In this document: positions 8,332 through 15,702 of the stretch, piece after piece
How positions within the stretch are numbered: position 1 is the stretch's first letter
Layout: each line of letters starts with the position of its first letter
From: an uncultured Bacteroidales bacterium
GTDB taxonomy: Bacteria > Bacteroidota > Bacteroidia > Bacteroidales > P3
Length of the DNA stretch: 64,000 bases
Assembly (NCBI GenBank): GCA_900314925.1
Contig: OMXC01000011.1
Location: 163,056 to 227,055, forward strand
Direction: 5' to 3'
Notes under the pieces: model-generated
The model's database searches: none
Told to the model about the DNA's origin: nothing
The model's input: the letters and a program-made list of their open reading frames with translations, nothing else
Position numbers and translations under genes: made by a program

Positions 8332-9501
8332 ATGTCAAAGATAAATATATTTATAAGTTCTACATGCAGAGACTTGCACCAAGACCGTCTGATCTTAAAG
8401 AGTGAAATTGAAAATTTAGGGCATAATGCGATTCTTTCGGAATCATTTACATTTCCTATTGATCCGTCAAAGAACACTATAGACAACTGCATTGACATTG
8501 TCCGTAATGAGGCTGACATCTTTATTCTCATAATAAAAGACAACTACGGGTACATCGTTCCACGAACAGGTCGCTCTGTTACACATATGGAACTCCAAAC
8601 AGCACAGGATAAGGGTATACCAATTTACACATTCACTCATAGCGAGACTCTACGACAGAAAGTGTTGTTAGAAGGTCAGCTTAATGAAGGCTCTGAATTT
8701 CTAAAAGTATGCAAGTTTATTGATGAGGTTAGACAAGAGAGAAGTCTTTGGAATTTCGAATACAACGGTGTTGAAGATATTCTAAATATAATTAAAACAC
8801 AGTTGTCCATTCTGATGAAACACTCTTTATCGGTGCGAAACAAGGTTGATGCCATTGATAAAAAATGGATATTCCCTCATATCTCACCAGAGGCATATCG
8901 CTTGCTTGTCTATAAAGAGAAAAACTATGTGGAACGATTCTTCTTCCAAGTGATGAAAGATGAGATGGAACGCCATGTGGACTTGAAACTTGACTACAAA
9001 TATTCTCACCTTCTCAACGCCGGTTATACACAGAAAAGCCTACGTGAGTTTGCCAGATGGATTAAGGATATTTTTGCTGAGATTGCTTTCTTTTTCAGAT
9101 CTGAAATAAAGTTGGAAGAAGAATTCTTCGATTCCTATAAAAAGGATGACTCTGATTTCCGTCAACTGTACCATGTGGCAAAACGATTTGCAAATAGATA
9201 TGCAGATATTCTGGAGTTGGGGATACATCTGAAATCAGAATATGTATATCCTGAATATGCCTCGATACAAGGCAAAATAACGGGAATGGTTGATAATGCC
9301 ATTTCTCAACTGGAGAATATGCCACAGTCCGCTCTGGATGCCATTGACAAAAATGTCAAAGACGAAATAGCTTCGAAGTCTGAGGTACCTGTATATATGG
9401 ATTTCCCCAGCATTATAGATGTTTCAGATGAAGAAATGGAGAAAATTTCCAGAGAGATAAAACAAATTGCAGAACAAATTAAGGCAAGAACAAAAGAATA
9501 A
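8332..9501 (+). CDS. DUF4062 (TIR-like) protein with helical C-terminal domain
   Basis: A 389-residue protein. Residues 1-~110 match DUF4062: the opening INIFISSTCRDLHQDR strand-loop-helix, then ADIFILIIKDNYGYI and THMELQTAQDKGIPIYTFTH. DUF4062 is a Rossmann-like fold related to TIR domains and is often the N-terminal module of STAND ATPases, but no P-loop or ATPase follows here. The rest (~150-389) is predicted mostly helical, rich in aromatic and charged residues, and unrecognised. It is probably co-transcribed with the HNH nuclease gene 24 bp upstream, so one protein may sense or signal and the other cut. Whether this DUF4062 copy has NAD-consuming or nucleotide-binding activity cannot be told from sequence. 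Confidence 0.8.
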   Translation: MSKINIFISSTCRDLHQDRLILKSEIENLGHNAILSESFTFPIDPSKNTIDNCIDIVRNEADIFILIIKDNYGYIVPRTGRSVTHMELQTAQDKGIPIYTFTHSETLRQKVLLEGQLNEGSEFLKVCKFIDEVRQERSLWNFEYNGVEDILNIIKTQLSILMKHSLSVRNKVDAIDKKWIFPHISPEAYRLLVYKEKNYVERFFFQVMKDEMERHVDLKLDYKYSHLLNAGYTQKSLREFARWIKDIFAEIAFFFRSEIKLEEEFFDSYKKDDSDFRQLYHVAKRFANRYADILELGIHLKSEYVYPEYASIQGKITGMVDNAISQLENMPQSALDAIDKNVKDEIASKSEVPVYMDFPSIIDVSDEEMEKISREIKQIAEQIKARTKE

Positions 9502-9563
9502 TGTGAGTTGATTTCATAGAACCCACTAAGAAGGATCGTATAACCCACAAAGAAGGGATGAGG

Positions 9564-9738
9564 AATGCGTTAACGTGTTAATGCGTTAGTGCGTTAGCGT
9601 GGGAATGCGCTTTGAGAATGCGTGAATGCGGATCCTCCAGCTCTCTGCATGTTGCCGTGCTTACGTGACTCACTGCATTTTTTATGCAAAAAATATATTC
9701 TACTGCATAAAAAAGATAATATTTTATGCAATAAGTTT
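9564..9738 (+). repeat. Left direct repeat flanking the ATPase gene
   Basis: About 175 bp, matched by 11244-11427 in the same orientation. It begins with degenerate octamers related to AATGCGTT, continues through a shared cgtgcttacgtgactcactg block, and ends with an AT-rich part containing the inverted repeat TTTTTTATGCA/TGCATAAAAAA. The last bases carry the TTTG -33 element of the ATPase promoter. Confidence 0.85.
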
Positions 9739-9768
9739 TGTCGGTTGAAAAAAAAAGTTGTACTTTTG
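9737..9768 (+). promoter_or_regulatory. Promoter of the AAA/DUF4143 ATPase
   Basis: TTTG (9737-9740), 20 bp, TACTTTTG (9761-9768): a textbook Bacteroidota promoter 42 bp before the ATG. The -33 element lies at the right edge of the left direct repeat, so the repeat supplies part of the promoter. Confidence 0.8.
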
Positions 9769-9810
9769 CATTTCGAAAAAATGGATGTATAACCACAAAA
9801 TCGAAACACA

Positions 9811-11052
9811 ATGACCATTGAACGTCCGAAATATATTGAACAACTGATGAATGCACGTGGCAATGGATTGGTGAAAATTGTTACAGGCATCAGGCGTTGT
9901 GGAAAGTCTTTTCTGTTGAGTACACTTTTTGTCGACGAACTGAAGAAAGCAGGGACCAGTAAGGACAACATTATGTTTGTCAATATGGACAACATACGAA
10001 GTCGCAAATTCCGCAACCCAGAGACCCTGTTGGATGCCGTTGAGTCGTTTTGCCAACGGTCAAACACAATGCACTATGTCATCATTGACGAGGTGCAGAT
10101 GGTGGACGATTTCGTTGAACTATTGAACAGCCTGCTGCATATTCCGAATCTGGATGTTTATGTGACTGGCAGCAACTCCAAGTTTTTGTCAACCGACATA
10201 GCCACAGAATTCCGAGGGCGAAGCTTCGAGATACACCTATGGCCATTGTCGTTTGCCGAATGCCTGCCGGCATTCAAGGGTGGATCGGCCGAAGCCTGGG
10301 CTTATTACAAAATATATGGAGGATTGCCCGCTTTGATACCGATGACCGACGAGGAGAGGGAATCATACCTGAGGCAACTTGCCACTACGGTGTACCTTCG
10401 AGACATTGTGGAACGCTACAATGTTGAAAATACTGCCGAGTTGAGAGAACTGATGCGCGTTCTTGCCTCGTCGGTAGGGTCATTGACAAACGCCACCAAC
10501 ATCGCCAATACGTTCAAAAGCAAGAAACGACTCTCTTTGTCTGACAATACAATTGGCAAATATATCAAGTATCTCGAAGAATCATTCCTGTTGGAACGCT
10601 GCGTCCGATACGATATCAGGGGCAAACAATATATTGGTGCCCAAGCAAAATACTATTATCAGGACATTGGAATCAGAAATGCGACGCTTTCGTTTCGCCA
10701 GAGCGATGATGGACACGTGATGGAAAACGTAGTGTATAATGAGCTACGTGCAAGGGGGTTCAGCGTGGATGTGGGCAACGTGATTGTCAGGCCACAAGGA
10801 GAGCCTCGACAGACGTTGGAAGTGGATTTTGTGGCTAACAAAGGAGGGCAACGCTACTATGTCCAGTCGGCATACCAGATGCTATCAGACGAAAAGATGA
10901 TACAGGAGAAGCGGTCCCTGCTACACATTAACGACTCTTTCAAGAAGATTTTACTCTCGATGGACCACCAAAATATCAGACACGATGAAAATGGTATTGT
11001 CACGATGGGTCTAATGCATTTTCTGTCCGACAAAAACAGCCTGGAGGCGTAA
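9811..11052 (+). CDS. AAA_14/DUF4143 ATPase
   Basis: A 413-residue ATP-binding protein. Walker A is GIRRCGKS near residue 27, and Walker B is YVIIDEVQ near residue 89. A sensor-like stretch VYVTGSNSKFL follows, and the C-terminal half is the DUF4143 domain, ending in a restriction-endonuclease-like strand region (EVDFVANKGGQRYYVQ). Families of this kind occur in many near-identical copies in Bacteroidales genomes and have no firmly established role; toxin-antitoxin and mobile-element functions have been suggested. Its position is notable: it is the only gene between two ~180-bp direct repeats, and truncated genes lie just to the right. Composition is intermediate between the AT-rich island and the core. 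Confidence 0.88.
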   Translation: MTIERPKYIEQLMNARGNGLVKIVTGIRRCGKSFLLSTLFVDELKKAGTSKDNIMFVNMDNIRSRKFRNPETLLDAVESFCQRSNTMHYVIIDEVQMVDDFVELLNSLLHIPNLDVYVTGSNSKFLSTDIATEFRGRSFEIHLWPLSFAECLPAFKGGSAEAWAYYKIYGGLPALIPMTDEERESYLRQLATTVYLRDIVERYNVENTAELRELMRVLASSVGSLTNATNIANTFKSKKRLSLSDNTIGKYIKYLEESFLLERCVRYDIRGKQYIGAQAKYYYQDIGIRNATLSFRQSDDGHVMENVVYNELRARGFSVDVGNVIVRPQGEPRQTLEVDFVANKGGQRYYVQSAYQMLSDEKMIQEKRSLLHINDSFKKILLSMDHQNIRHDENGIVTMGLMHFLSDKNSLEA

Positions 11053-11130
11053 GCTTGATGTGCGAACCCACCAAGAATGGGTCAACTTCATTTAGAGAAA
11101 CTGCCGACCCGTCGCCGTGGTGTGCCATCG

Positions 11131-11161
11131 GCTGAGCTGACTGGTATGCCGTCAGCTCGGC
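11131..11161. repeat. Inverted repeat after the ATPase gene
   Basis: GCTGAGCTGAC and GTCAGCTCGGC are nearly perfect inverted arms around a 9-nt loop. No T-run follows, so it is a weak terminator candidate. Nothing else is recognisable between 11053 and 11243 apart from a short accaagaa motif also seen at 9523 and 9545. Confidence 0.45.
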
Positions 11162-11243
11162 TGACAAATATCGTCGGACCATCGCCGAAGAATCACCGAA
11201 GGAATAATAAGCTTGAATGTGTGAATGCTTTAAAAAATGCGTA

Positions 11244-11427
11244 AATGCGTTAACGTGTAAATGCGTTAGTGGGAATGCGCTTTGAGAATGCGTGAATGTG
11301 TTAGTGAATGTGGGAATGCGTTTGCCCCGGTCTTCTGCACGTTACTGTGCTTACGTGACTCACTGCATTTTTATGCAAAAAATACATTCTACTGCATAAA
11401 ATGGATAGTATTTTATGCAATAAGTTT
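11244..11427 (+). repeat. Right direct repeat flanking the ATPase gene
   Basis: About 184 bp, the partner of 9564-9738. The AATGCGTT-type octamers, the shared cgtgcttacgtgactcactg block, the TTTTATGCA/TGCATAAAA inverted repeat and the terminal ataagttt are conserved in order. Small indels and substitutions show that the copies have diverged. The repeat edge cuts into a leftward reading frame. Confidence 0.85.
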
Positions 11428-11472
11428 ACTATTCTGAATCAGTTGCCGTTGTAATACAAAAAGCGTTTCCAT
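11413..11472 (-). pseudogene. 19-codon 5' stub of a leftward gene
   Basis: A short frame starting at the ATG 11472 encodes METLFVLQRQLIQNS, then runs into the right direct repeat and stops at 11413. It has a perfect -7 box and two operators upstream, so it looks like the 5' end of a real gene cut off when the repeat arrived. The opening residues resemble the N-terminus of some AAA_14-type ATPases; this is a weak resemblance seen by eye only. Confidence 0.5.
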
Positions 11473-11492
11473 GTATTCGTTGTTTTGTGATG

Positions 11493-11559
11493 CAAAGATA
11501 CATATTTTTGTTTAATATGCTAAACAAAAATTTAAAATAATTGTTTAACGCGTTAAACA
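11493..11559 (-). promoter_or_regulatory. Promoter with two TGTTTA-N6-TAAACA operators
   Basis: On the minus strand, TATCTTTG (11493-11500) is a perfect -7 box. Immediately upstream are two 18-bp sites with the same plan, TGTTTA-N6-TAAACA, at 11509-11526 and 11542-11559. Their centres are 33 bp apart, about three helical turns. The second is a perfect 18-bp palindrome; the first sits in a perfect 10-bp inverted repeat (11505-11530). This is the layout of a dimeric repressor with two operators. The only gene it could serve is the 19-codon stub. Confidence 0.7.
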
Positions 11560-11723
11560 TAAATGGTGATAAGGCAATATTCATAGGAGCATAAAGAAGA
11601 ATGCATTCTGAAGGTTTGTGCGGCTTCAGCGGATGAAGTGCATGGGGTCTTTCCGACCTCTTCCAATGCGATGCGCGTGTTGCCGTTGGCACGTGCGCTT
11701 CCGTTTATCAGCAATGCTTTCAT
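11553..11723 (-). pseudogene. Truncated flavodoxin / NADPH-dependent FMN reductase
   Basis: Starting at the ATG 11723, the frame reads MKALLINGSARANGNTRIAL, the first beta strand and FMN-phosphate loop (family pattern N-G-S-x-R-x-x-G-N-T) of flavodoxin-like NAD(P)H-dependent reductases. After about 25 residues the similarity ends, the rest is unrelated sequence, and a stop comes at codon 57. A normal family member has about 180-200 residues. The start lies 10 bp after the stop of the monooxygenase gene, so it was the last gene of a cupin-monooxygenase-reductase operon before truncation. Confidence 0.75.
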
Positions 11724-11733
11724 ATCATGTTTA

Positions 11734-12135
11734 TTATTTCCGGATGAACCGCTCGTCTGCCTCCGGCTGGTCGGCGGGGGTGTAGCGGGCGACGGCCATG
11801 TGGAGGTCGTACTTCTCGCGGAGGGCGGCGATGGTGGCCATCATGGGGGTGGCGTGGTGGCGGTCGATGGCTTCCTGGCTGGCCCAGCTGTCGATGAGCA
11901 GGAGGGTCTCGGGGTCGTCGAGCGACTGGTAATACTCGTAGCGCAGGTTGCCCTCCTCGGCGCGGATGGCGGCGACAGTGCCGCTGGCTGTCATCTCCTC
12001 GGCGAACTTCAGGGCGTTGCCGTCAACGCCGGTATACTTGATGTTTACTGTTATCGGCATCTCTTTCTCTTTGTTGTCTCCACAGCAGCTGGCCAGCAGG
12101 ACTGCCGCCAGGAAGGTGGTCAGAATATGTTTCAT
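11734..12135 (-). CDS. Lipoprotein with antibiotic-biosynthesis-monooxygenase (quinol monooxygenase-like) domain
   Basis: 133 residues. An N-terminal signal with a lipobox (LLASC, Cys near residue 17) is followed by a single ABM domain of the YgiN type. It shows the pattern AEEGNLRYEYYQSLDDPETLLLIDSW and the His-rich RHHATPMM helix typical of small cofactor-free quinol monooxygenases or dimeric alpha-beta barrel proteins. It would be anchored to a membrane and face the periplasm. Its ATG overlaps the stop of the upstream cupin gene by 4 bp, so the two are translationally coupled. The next gene downstream is the truncated flavin reductase. Substrate unknown; quinone or reactive-compound detoxification is a family-based guess. 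Confidence 0.82.
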   Translation of the reverse strand: MKHILTTFLAAVLLASCCGDNKEKEMPITVNIKYTGVDGNALKFAEEMTASGTVAAIRAEEGNLRYEYYQSLDDPETLLLIDSWASQEAIDRHHATPMMATIAALREKYDLHMAVARYTPADQPEADERFIRK

Positions 12136-12512
12136 AGTTCATCAGGGTGTTGTATCGACAGGGGCATGTCCTTCTGCGAGAGGTAGAACATGTAGAGAAT
12201 GGCGGGCTTGGTGCCGCGGTTCTCGCCGTGATGGACGGTACCGACCATCTCGACCACTGCCTCGCCCTCGTGGACCACCTTCTCGGTGCCGTCCTGGGCG
12301 ACGATGGTCAGCTCGCCCTGTGTCAGTACGCCGAAGTTCATCACCTCGTGGTGATGCCATCCCAATTTGCAGCCTGCGGGGAACACATACTTCAAGCCCA
12401 TCAGCTCGGGACGCCCACGAAGATAGTCGGGCAGCCCGGCGCCGTCCCAGCTCTGGCTGGTGCGGAAGAGCTCCGTGGTCTCAACTTTTTCCATTTCCGT
12501 GTCAGTGTTCAT
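12132..12512 (-). CDS. Cupin-domain protein
   Basis: 126 residues forming one small beta-barrel cupin. Cupin motif 1 is visible as GWHHHEVMNFGVLTQGELTI (metal-binding His cluster plus Glu), and motif 2 as VEMVGTVHHGENRGTKPAILYMF. The His residues should bind a divalent metal. It is the first gene of a short leftward unit with the monooxygenase lipoprotein (4-bp overlap) and the former flavin reductase, suggesting a role in oxidative or quinone chemistry. An internal ATG at 12494 is an alternative start. The carbonic anhydrase gene ends 42 bp upstream, so read-through is possible. Substrate unknown. Confidence 0.85.
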   Translation of the reverse strand: MNTDTEMEKVETTELFRTSQSWDGAGLPDYLRGRPELMGLKYVFPAGCKLGWHHHEVMNFGVLTQGELTIVAQDGTEKVVHEGEAVVEMVGTVHHGENRGTKPAILYMFYLSQKDMPLSIQHPDEL

Positions 12513-12554
12513 GCTGCGGTGTTTGGTCTTTATATGCGATGGGCGTAGTCTTTT

Positions 12555-13103
12555 TTATTTGACGGGTATCTCCTGCAGGGCGCCGGTCTCGGAGTCTATG
12601 ATGAAGCCGCGCACCGTGACGTCGCGTGGTACCAGCGGGTGGGTGCGGATGACCTCCACGGTCTTGCGCACCGACTCCTCGGTGTCCTTGAAGCCTTCGA
12701 GCCAGTGGTTGAGGTCTATGCCGCACTTGCGGATGGTGTCGAGGGTCTGGTCGGTGACGCCGCGCGCCAGCATCGCGTCGTGGAAGTGGCTGTAGCTCAT
12801 GTGGCAGGCGCCGCAGTGGGAGTGGGCCACCACCATGATGCTGTCGACGCCGAGCTCGTAGATGGCCACTATCAGGCTGCGGATGGCCGAGTCGAAGGGG
12901 GTGATGACCAGGCCGCCGGCGTTCTTGATGTTTTTGGCGTCGCCGTTGCGCAGGCCGAGGGCTGCGGGCAGCAGCTCCGTGAGGCGGGTGTCCATGCACG
13001 ACAGCACGGCGAGTTTCTTGTCGGGGTATTTGTCGGTGGCATACCTCTCGTAGCCCTTCTCGGCGACGAATTTCCTGTTGTATTCCAATATGCTGTCTAT
13101 CAT
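12555..13103 (-). CDS. Beta-class carbonic anhydrase
   Basis: 182 residues; catalyses reversible CO2 hydration to bicarbonate in the cytoplasm. The beta-class zinc site is complete: C36 with the D38/R40 dyad in CMDTR, then H94 and C97 in HSHCG. Length and motif spacing fit the short prokaryotic beta-CA clade. Bicarbonate supply matters in gut Bacteroidales that fix CO2 in the succinate route. A -7 box TATCTTTG (13115-13122) lies 11 bp before the ATG, so the mRNA leader is only about 7 nt. The gene lies 30 bp after the UDG-like gene, in the same direction. Confidence 0.95.
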   Translation of the reverse strand: MIDSILEYNRKFVAEKGYERYATDKYPDKKLAVLSCMDTRLTELLPAALGLRNGDAKNIKNAGGLVITPFDSAIRSLIVAIYELGVDSIMVVAHSHCGACHMSYSHFHDAMLARGVTDQTLDTIRKCGIDLNHWLEGFKDTEESVRKTVEVIRTHPLVPRDVTVRGFIIDSETGALQEIPVK

Positions 13104-13114
13104 AATCTGGTCTG

Positions 13115-13122
13115 CAAAGATA
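13115..13122 (-). promoter_or_regulatory. -7 box of the carbonic anhydrase gene
   Basis: TATCTTTG on the minus strand, 11 bp before the ATG and within the 30-bp gap after the UDG-like gene. The implied 5' leader is about 7 nt. Confidence 0.6.
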
Positions 13123-13133
13123 CGAAAAAAATA

Positions 13134-13715
13134 TTACATTATGCCTACAGCCTGCATCAGGCGGCTGTAGTGGTCGGCTTTCTCCTGCAGCGGCATGGGG
13201 TAGGCGCGCGAGGAGGAGGGCATGCGCCAGAGGCGCATCGGACGGCCGGCGATGGTGAATTCGTTGTGTCCGCCCATTTCGGGGACGGAGACTCCGTAGG
13301 CCTCGGTGAGGGCCGAGAAGCTCTTCTGGCCTGTGCACACGATGTCGCGGCACAGCGGTATCCGCTCCAGCAGGGCTGCGATGTCGGTCTTCTCCACTAT
13401 CAGCAGGTCCTTGTCCGAGGCGTTGCCGCTGAGGCGCCGCACGGCGGTGGCGGTGTCGTAGATGGCTATGCCGCGCTCGCGGAGCAGGGCCTCGATGTCT
13501 GCCTGCCGGAAGGTCTTGTGTGCGTCGTCCACCAGCCGCTGGTTGTCGCCGTAGAACACTGCGCCGAAGATGAGCCACATCTGGTTCGTGCGGTTGGGGT
13601 AGAAGAAGTCCATGCACCAGCGTCGGCGCGGCGGCGGGAAGCTGCCGAGCATCAGCAGCCGCGCCTGCGGCGGCAGGAAGGGCTCGAGGGGGTGTTGCTC
13701 TATCGGGGCGTCCAT
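13134..13715 (-). CDS. Uracil-DNA glycosylase-superfamily protein
   Basis: 193 residues of the UDG-like fold. The early MLGSFPPP loop, the MDFFYPNRTNQMW segment and the late MPSSSRAYP segment match the small Mug/UDG-like hypothetical DNA glycosylases common in Bacteroidota. Such enzymes remove uracil or related damaged bases. I cannot assign the exact UDG family, because the canonical catalytic motif of family 1 (GQDPYH) is absent. It has its own -7 box 20 bp upstream (13736-13743). The upstream neighbour is a phased 11-bp repeat element shared with the divergent recX gene. Confidence 0.75.
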   Translation of the reverse strand: MDAPIEQHPLEPFLPPQARLLMLGSFPPPRRRWCMDFFYPNRTNQMWLIFGAVFYGDNQRLVDDAHKTFRQADIEALLRERGIAIYDTATAVRRLSGNASDKDLLIVEKTDIAALLERIPLCRDIVCTGQKSFSALTEAYGVSVPEMGGHNEFTIAGRPMRLWRMPSSSRAYPMPLQEKADHYSRLMQAVGIM

Positions 13716-13735
13716 GTGGCGTTGTTTTTGCGGTG

Positions 13736-13743
13736 CAAAGATA
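13736..13743 (-). promoter_or_regulatory. -7 box of the UDG-like gene
   Basis: TATCTTTG on the minus strand, about 20 bp before the ATG at 13715. Confidence 0.6.
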
Positions 13744-13790
13744 AGAAAAAAAACTGTAATGTGTGGCGACGGGCGTCCTGACGGGGTCCA

Positions 13791-13884
13791 TACGGCCCCT
13801 CTACGGCTCCCCTACGGCCCCCCTACGGCCTTCCACTGAAGAACGGCCGAAGGGGGTCCGTAGAGGGTCCGTAGGGGCTCCGTA
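13791..13884. repeat. Phased 11-bp repeat element, copy A (short form)
   Basis: Eight full 11-bp units in unbroken phase: TACGGCCCCTC, TACGGCTCCCC, TACGGCCCCCC, then a CACTGAAGAAC centre and GTCCGTAGAGG/GTCCGTAGGGG-type units that are roughly the reverse complement of the left arm. It lies between the divergent UDG-like and recX genes. The remaining sequence up to the recX promoter is T-rich and shows nothing else. Confidence 0.85.
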
Positions 13885-14004
13885 CAAACGCAGGCTGTTT
13901 CTGCGTTTACTGAAAACGGTGGTCTGTAATGCTCTGGTGTGCAAGCAGTTCTGTTTTCTGCTTTTGGGCGGTTTTTGGGTCTTTTTCCACCTTTTTTGCC
14001 CGGT

Positions 14005-14038
14005 TTTGTGTCTGTTTTGTTTTTTTTGTGTAATTTTG
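14005..14038 (+). promoter_or_regulatory. Promoter of recX
   Basis: TAATTTTG (14031-14038) is a perfect -7 box, with TTTG at 14005-14008, 22 bp upstream. The ATG is at 14062, giving a leader of about 20 nt. Confidence 0.6.
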
Positions 14039-14061
14039 CATTTTGAAAGCGAGACGACGTG

Positions 14062-14559
14062 ATGGAAGAAGAGAGCCGCAACAGTCAGGCCTACAAAGCG
14101 CAATTGGAACGGGCGCGCCGCTGGTGCGCCGCCGAGGAGCGGTGCGAGAGCGGGGTGAGGGAGAAGCTTGCGGCCTGGGGTGCCGGCAGCGGCGATGCCG
14201 ACGGCATCGTAGCCAGCCTGACGGAGGAGGGCTACCTCGACGACGGGCGCTATGCGCGGGCCTACTGCGAGAGCAAGGTGCTGCGCCAGCACTGGGGGCG
14301 CCAGAAGGTGTGCTACCAGCTGAGGCTGAAGCGGCTGCCGCGGGAGGCGATAGAGGCGGGGATGGCTGCGGTGGACGATGAGCGGTACATGGAGATGCTG
14401 CGTGAGGTGGCGGAGCGGAAGTGGCACGAGGAGAGCGGCAAGAGGGGAGGGGAGAGCGACGAGTGGGAGGTGAAGAGGAGGGTGATGTCGTTCCTGGCGT
14501 CGCGCGGATTCACGATGAGCGAGATTAACGAAACAATAACAAATATCACAAGACAATGA
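14062..14559 (+). CDS. recX: Regulatory protein RecX
   Basis: 165 residues. RecX binds RecA filaments and limits recombinase activity. The three-helix repeats are visible: SLTEEGYLDDGRYARAYCES is the diagnostic central block, and LRQHWGRQKVCYQLRLKRL begins the next repeat. The C-terminal repeat has an insertion of charged residues (around SGKRGGESDEWEVKRR). A GTG at 14059 is directly before the ATG at 14062; I chose the ATG. The stop overlaps the start of the DUF3078 gene by 4 bp, so the two are coupled. recA is not in the window. Confidence 0.9.
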   Translation: MEEESRNSQAYKAQLERARRWCAAEERCESGVREKLAAWGAGSGDADGIVASLTEEGYLDDGRYARAYCESKVLRQHWGRQKVCYQLRLKRLPREAIEAGMAAVDDERYMEMLREVAERKWHEESGKRGGESDEWEVKRRVMSFLASRGFTMSEINETITNITRQ

Positions 14560-15701
14560 AACGTATCATTACAGTTATGGCGGCCTTTATGATGGTTGCC
14601 ACCGTGGCCACGGCGCAGGACGAGGCCAAGACCGGCCTGGGCGCCGGCACGTGGAGCACGAGCAGCACGCCGGCTTTGAAGGTCAGCGAGCAGCTGTTCA
14701 ACAACTGGTCGAAGAGCGGTAACTCGACGTTCGACGTGACGTCAACGTTCTTCGGCAACTACAAGTACACGCACCCGAAGTTCGTGTGGGACAATGTGAC
14801 CGACCTGGCCTACGGCTATGCGTGGCAGGACCTCGACCCCGAGGGGGTGCTCTTCGAGACGCGCCGCAAGAGCAACGACAAGATCGACCTGACGAGCGCC
14901 CTGTCGTGGAACGCCTACAAGGGCTGGGGCGCCAGCTTGACGGCCAACCTGAAGACCCAGTTCGGCAAGGGCTACGAGTATGATGGAGTGGGCCAGGCCG
15001 CCGAGGACAGCAAGAAGCTGGTCTCCGACTTCTTCGCCCCCGCCTACCTGACCACGGCTCTCGCCTTTGAGTACAAGAAGCCCGACTGGTCGGTGTCGCT
15101 CTCTTTCCTGACCGGCAAGACGACCTTCGTCTGCAACGACTGGTTCATCATCAACGGCCTCAACTATGGCGTCATACAGAACGACATCGACGACCCCAAG
15201 GCCCCCTTCAACCCCGAGGACCCCGAGACCTACAAGAACATCAAGAACACTTACTTCGCCCTCGGTAGCTACATCCGCGCGCAGTACCTGAAGAAGGACA
15301 TAGCGCCCAACCTCGACCTCTACGCCCGCATAGAGTTCTTCTACGACTATTCGAAGCCGAAGAACATGGGTTGGAAGTCTATTGACGCGGCCGACCACTT
15401 TTATACGGGTGTTGAGGGCGACAATGGTGCCCGCACCAAGTACACCGGTGTTGAGAGAACCGCCGAGGGTGGTTTTGAGAAACTGAAAGGTATGAGCTGG
15501 CTGCAGCGCCGTGCCTTCGAGACCGATGTTGACATGGAGTTGAAGCTCGACTATCGTTTTTCGAGCCATATCGCCGCCAACTTCGCCCTGAACCTGAAGT
15601 ACGACACCGACTTCAGCGGCATGGGCCGCGGCGGCCACTGGCAGCTCTACCAGCTCGCCGGCGTGCAGGTCTTCTTCAACTGGAAGACTCCGCAGCAGTA
15701 A
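14556..15701 (+). CDS. DUF3078 outer-membrane-type protein
   Basis: 381 residues. An N-terminal signal peptide is cleaved after VATAQ, and the mature part is a DUF3078 protein: the WSKSGNSTF opening, repeated aromatic-glycine strands (LTSALSWNAYKGWGASLTANL) and an end in ...VQVFFNWKT typical of an outer-membrane beta barrel. The function of DUF3078 is unknown. The gene overlaps recX by 4 bp, a pairing that probably reflects transcription rather than function. It ends 1 bp before the convergent SAM hydrolase gene, with no recognisable terminator between them. Confidence 0.85.
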   Translation: MKRIITVMAAFMMVATVATAQDEAKTGLGAGTWSTSSTPALKVSEQLFNNWSKSGNSTFDVTSTFFGNYKYTHPKFVWDNVTDLAYGYAWQDLDPEGVLFETRRKSNDKIDLTSALSWNAYKGWGASLTANLKTQFGKGYEYDGVGQAAEDSKKLVSDFFAPAYLTTALAFEYKKPDWSVSLSFLTGKTTFVCNDWFIINGLNYGVIQNDIDDPKAPFNPEDPETYKNIKNTYFALGSYIRAQYLKKDIAPNLDLYARIEFFYDYSKPKNMGWKSIDAADHFYTGVEGDNGARTKYTGVERTAEGGFEKLKGMSWLQRRAFETDVDMELKLDYRFSSHIAANFALNLKYDTDFSGMGRGGHWQLYQLAGVQVFFNWKTPQQ

Positions 15702-15702
15702 G

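Noticed and set aside
9564..11427. Insertion sequence
   Set aside because: The enclosed gene has ATPase and DUF4143 motifs and no transposase catalytic residues; the flanks are direct, not inverted, repeats.
11429..11692. An 87-codon minus frame next to the flavodoxin remnant
   Set aside because: It runs in a different frame through the operators and the -7 box and resembles nothing; the flavodoxin-like start at 11723 and the stub at 11472 explain the region better.
12502..13791. A 429-codon minus frame across carbonic anhydrase and the UDG-like gene
   Set aside because: Arg/Pro/His-rich translation out of frame with two clearly recognisable genes.
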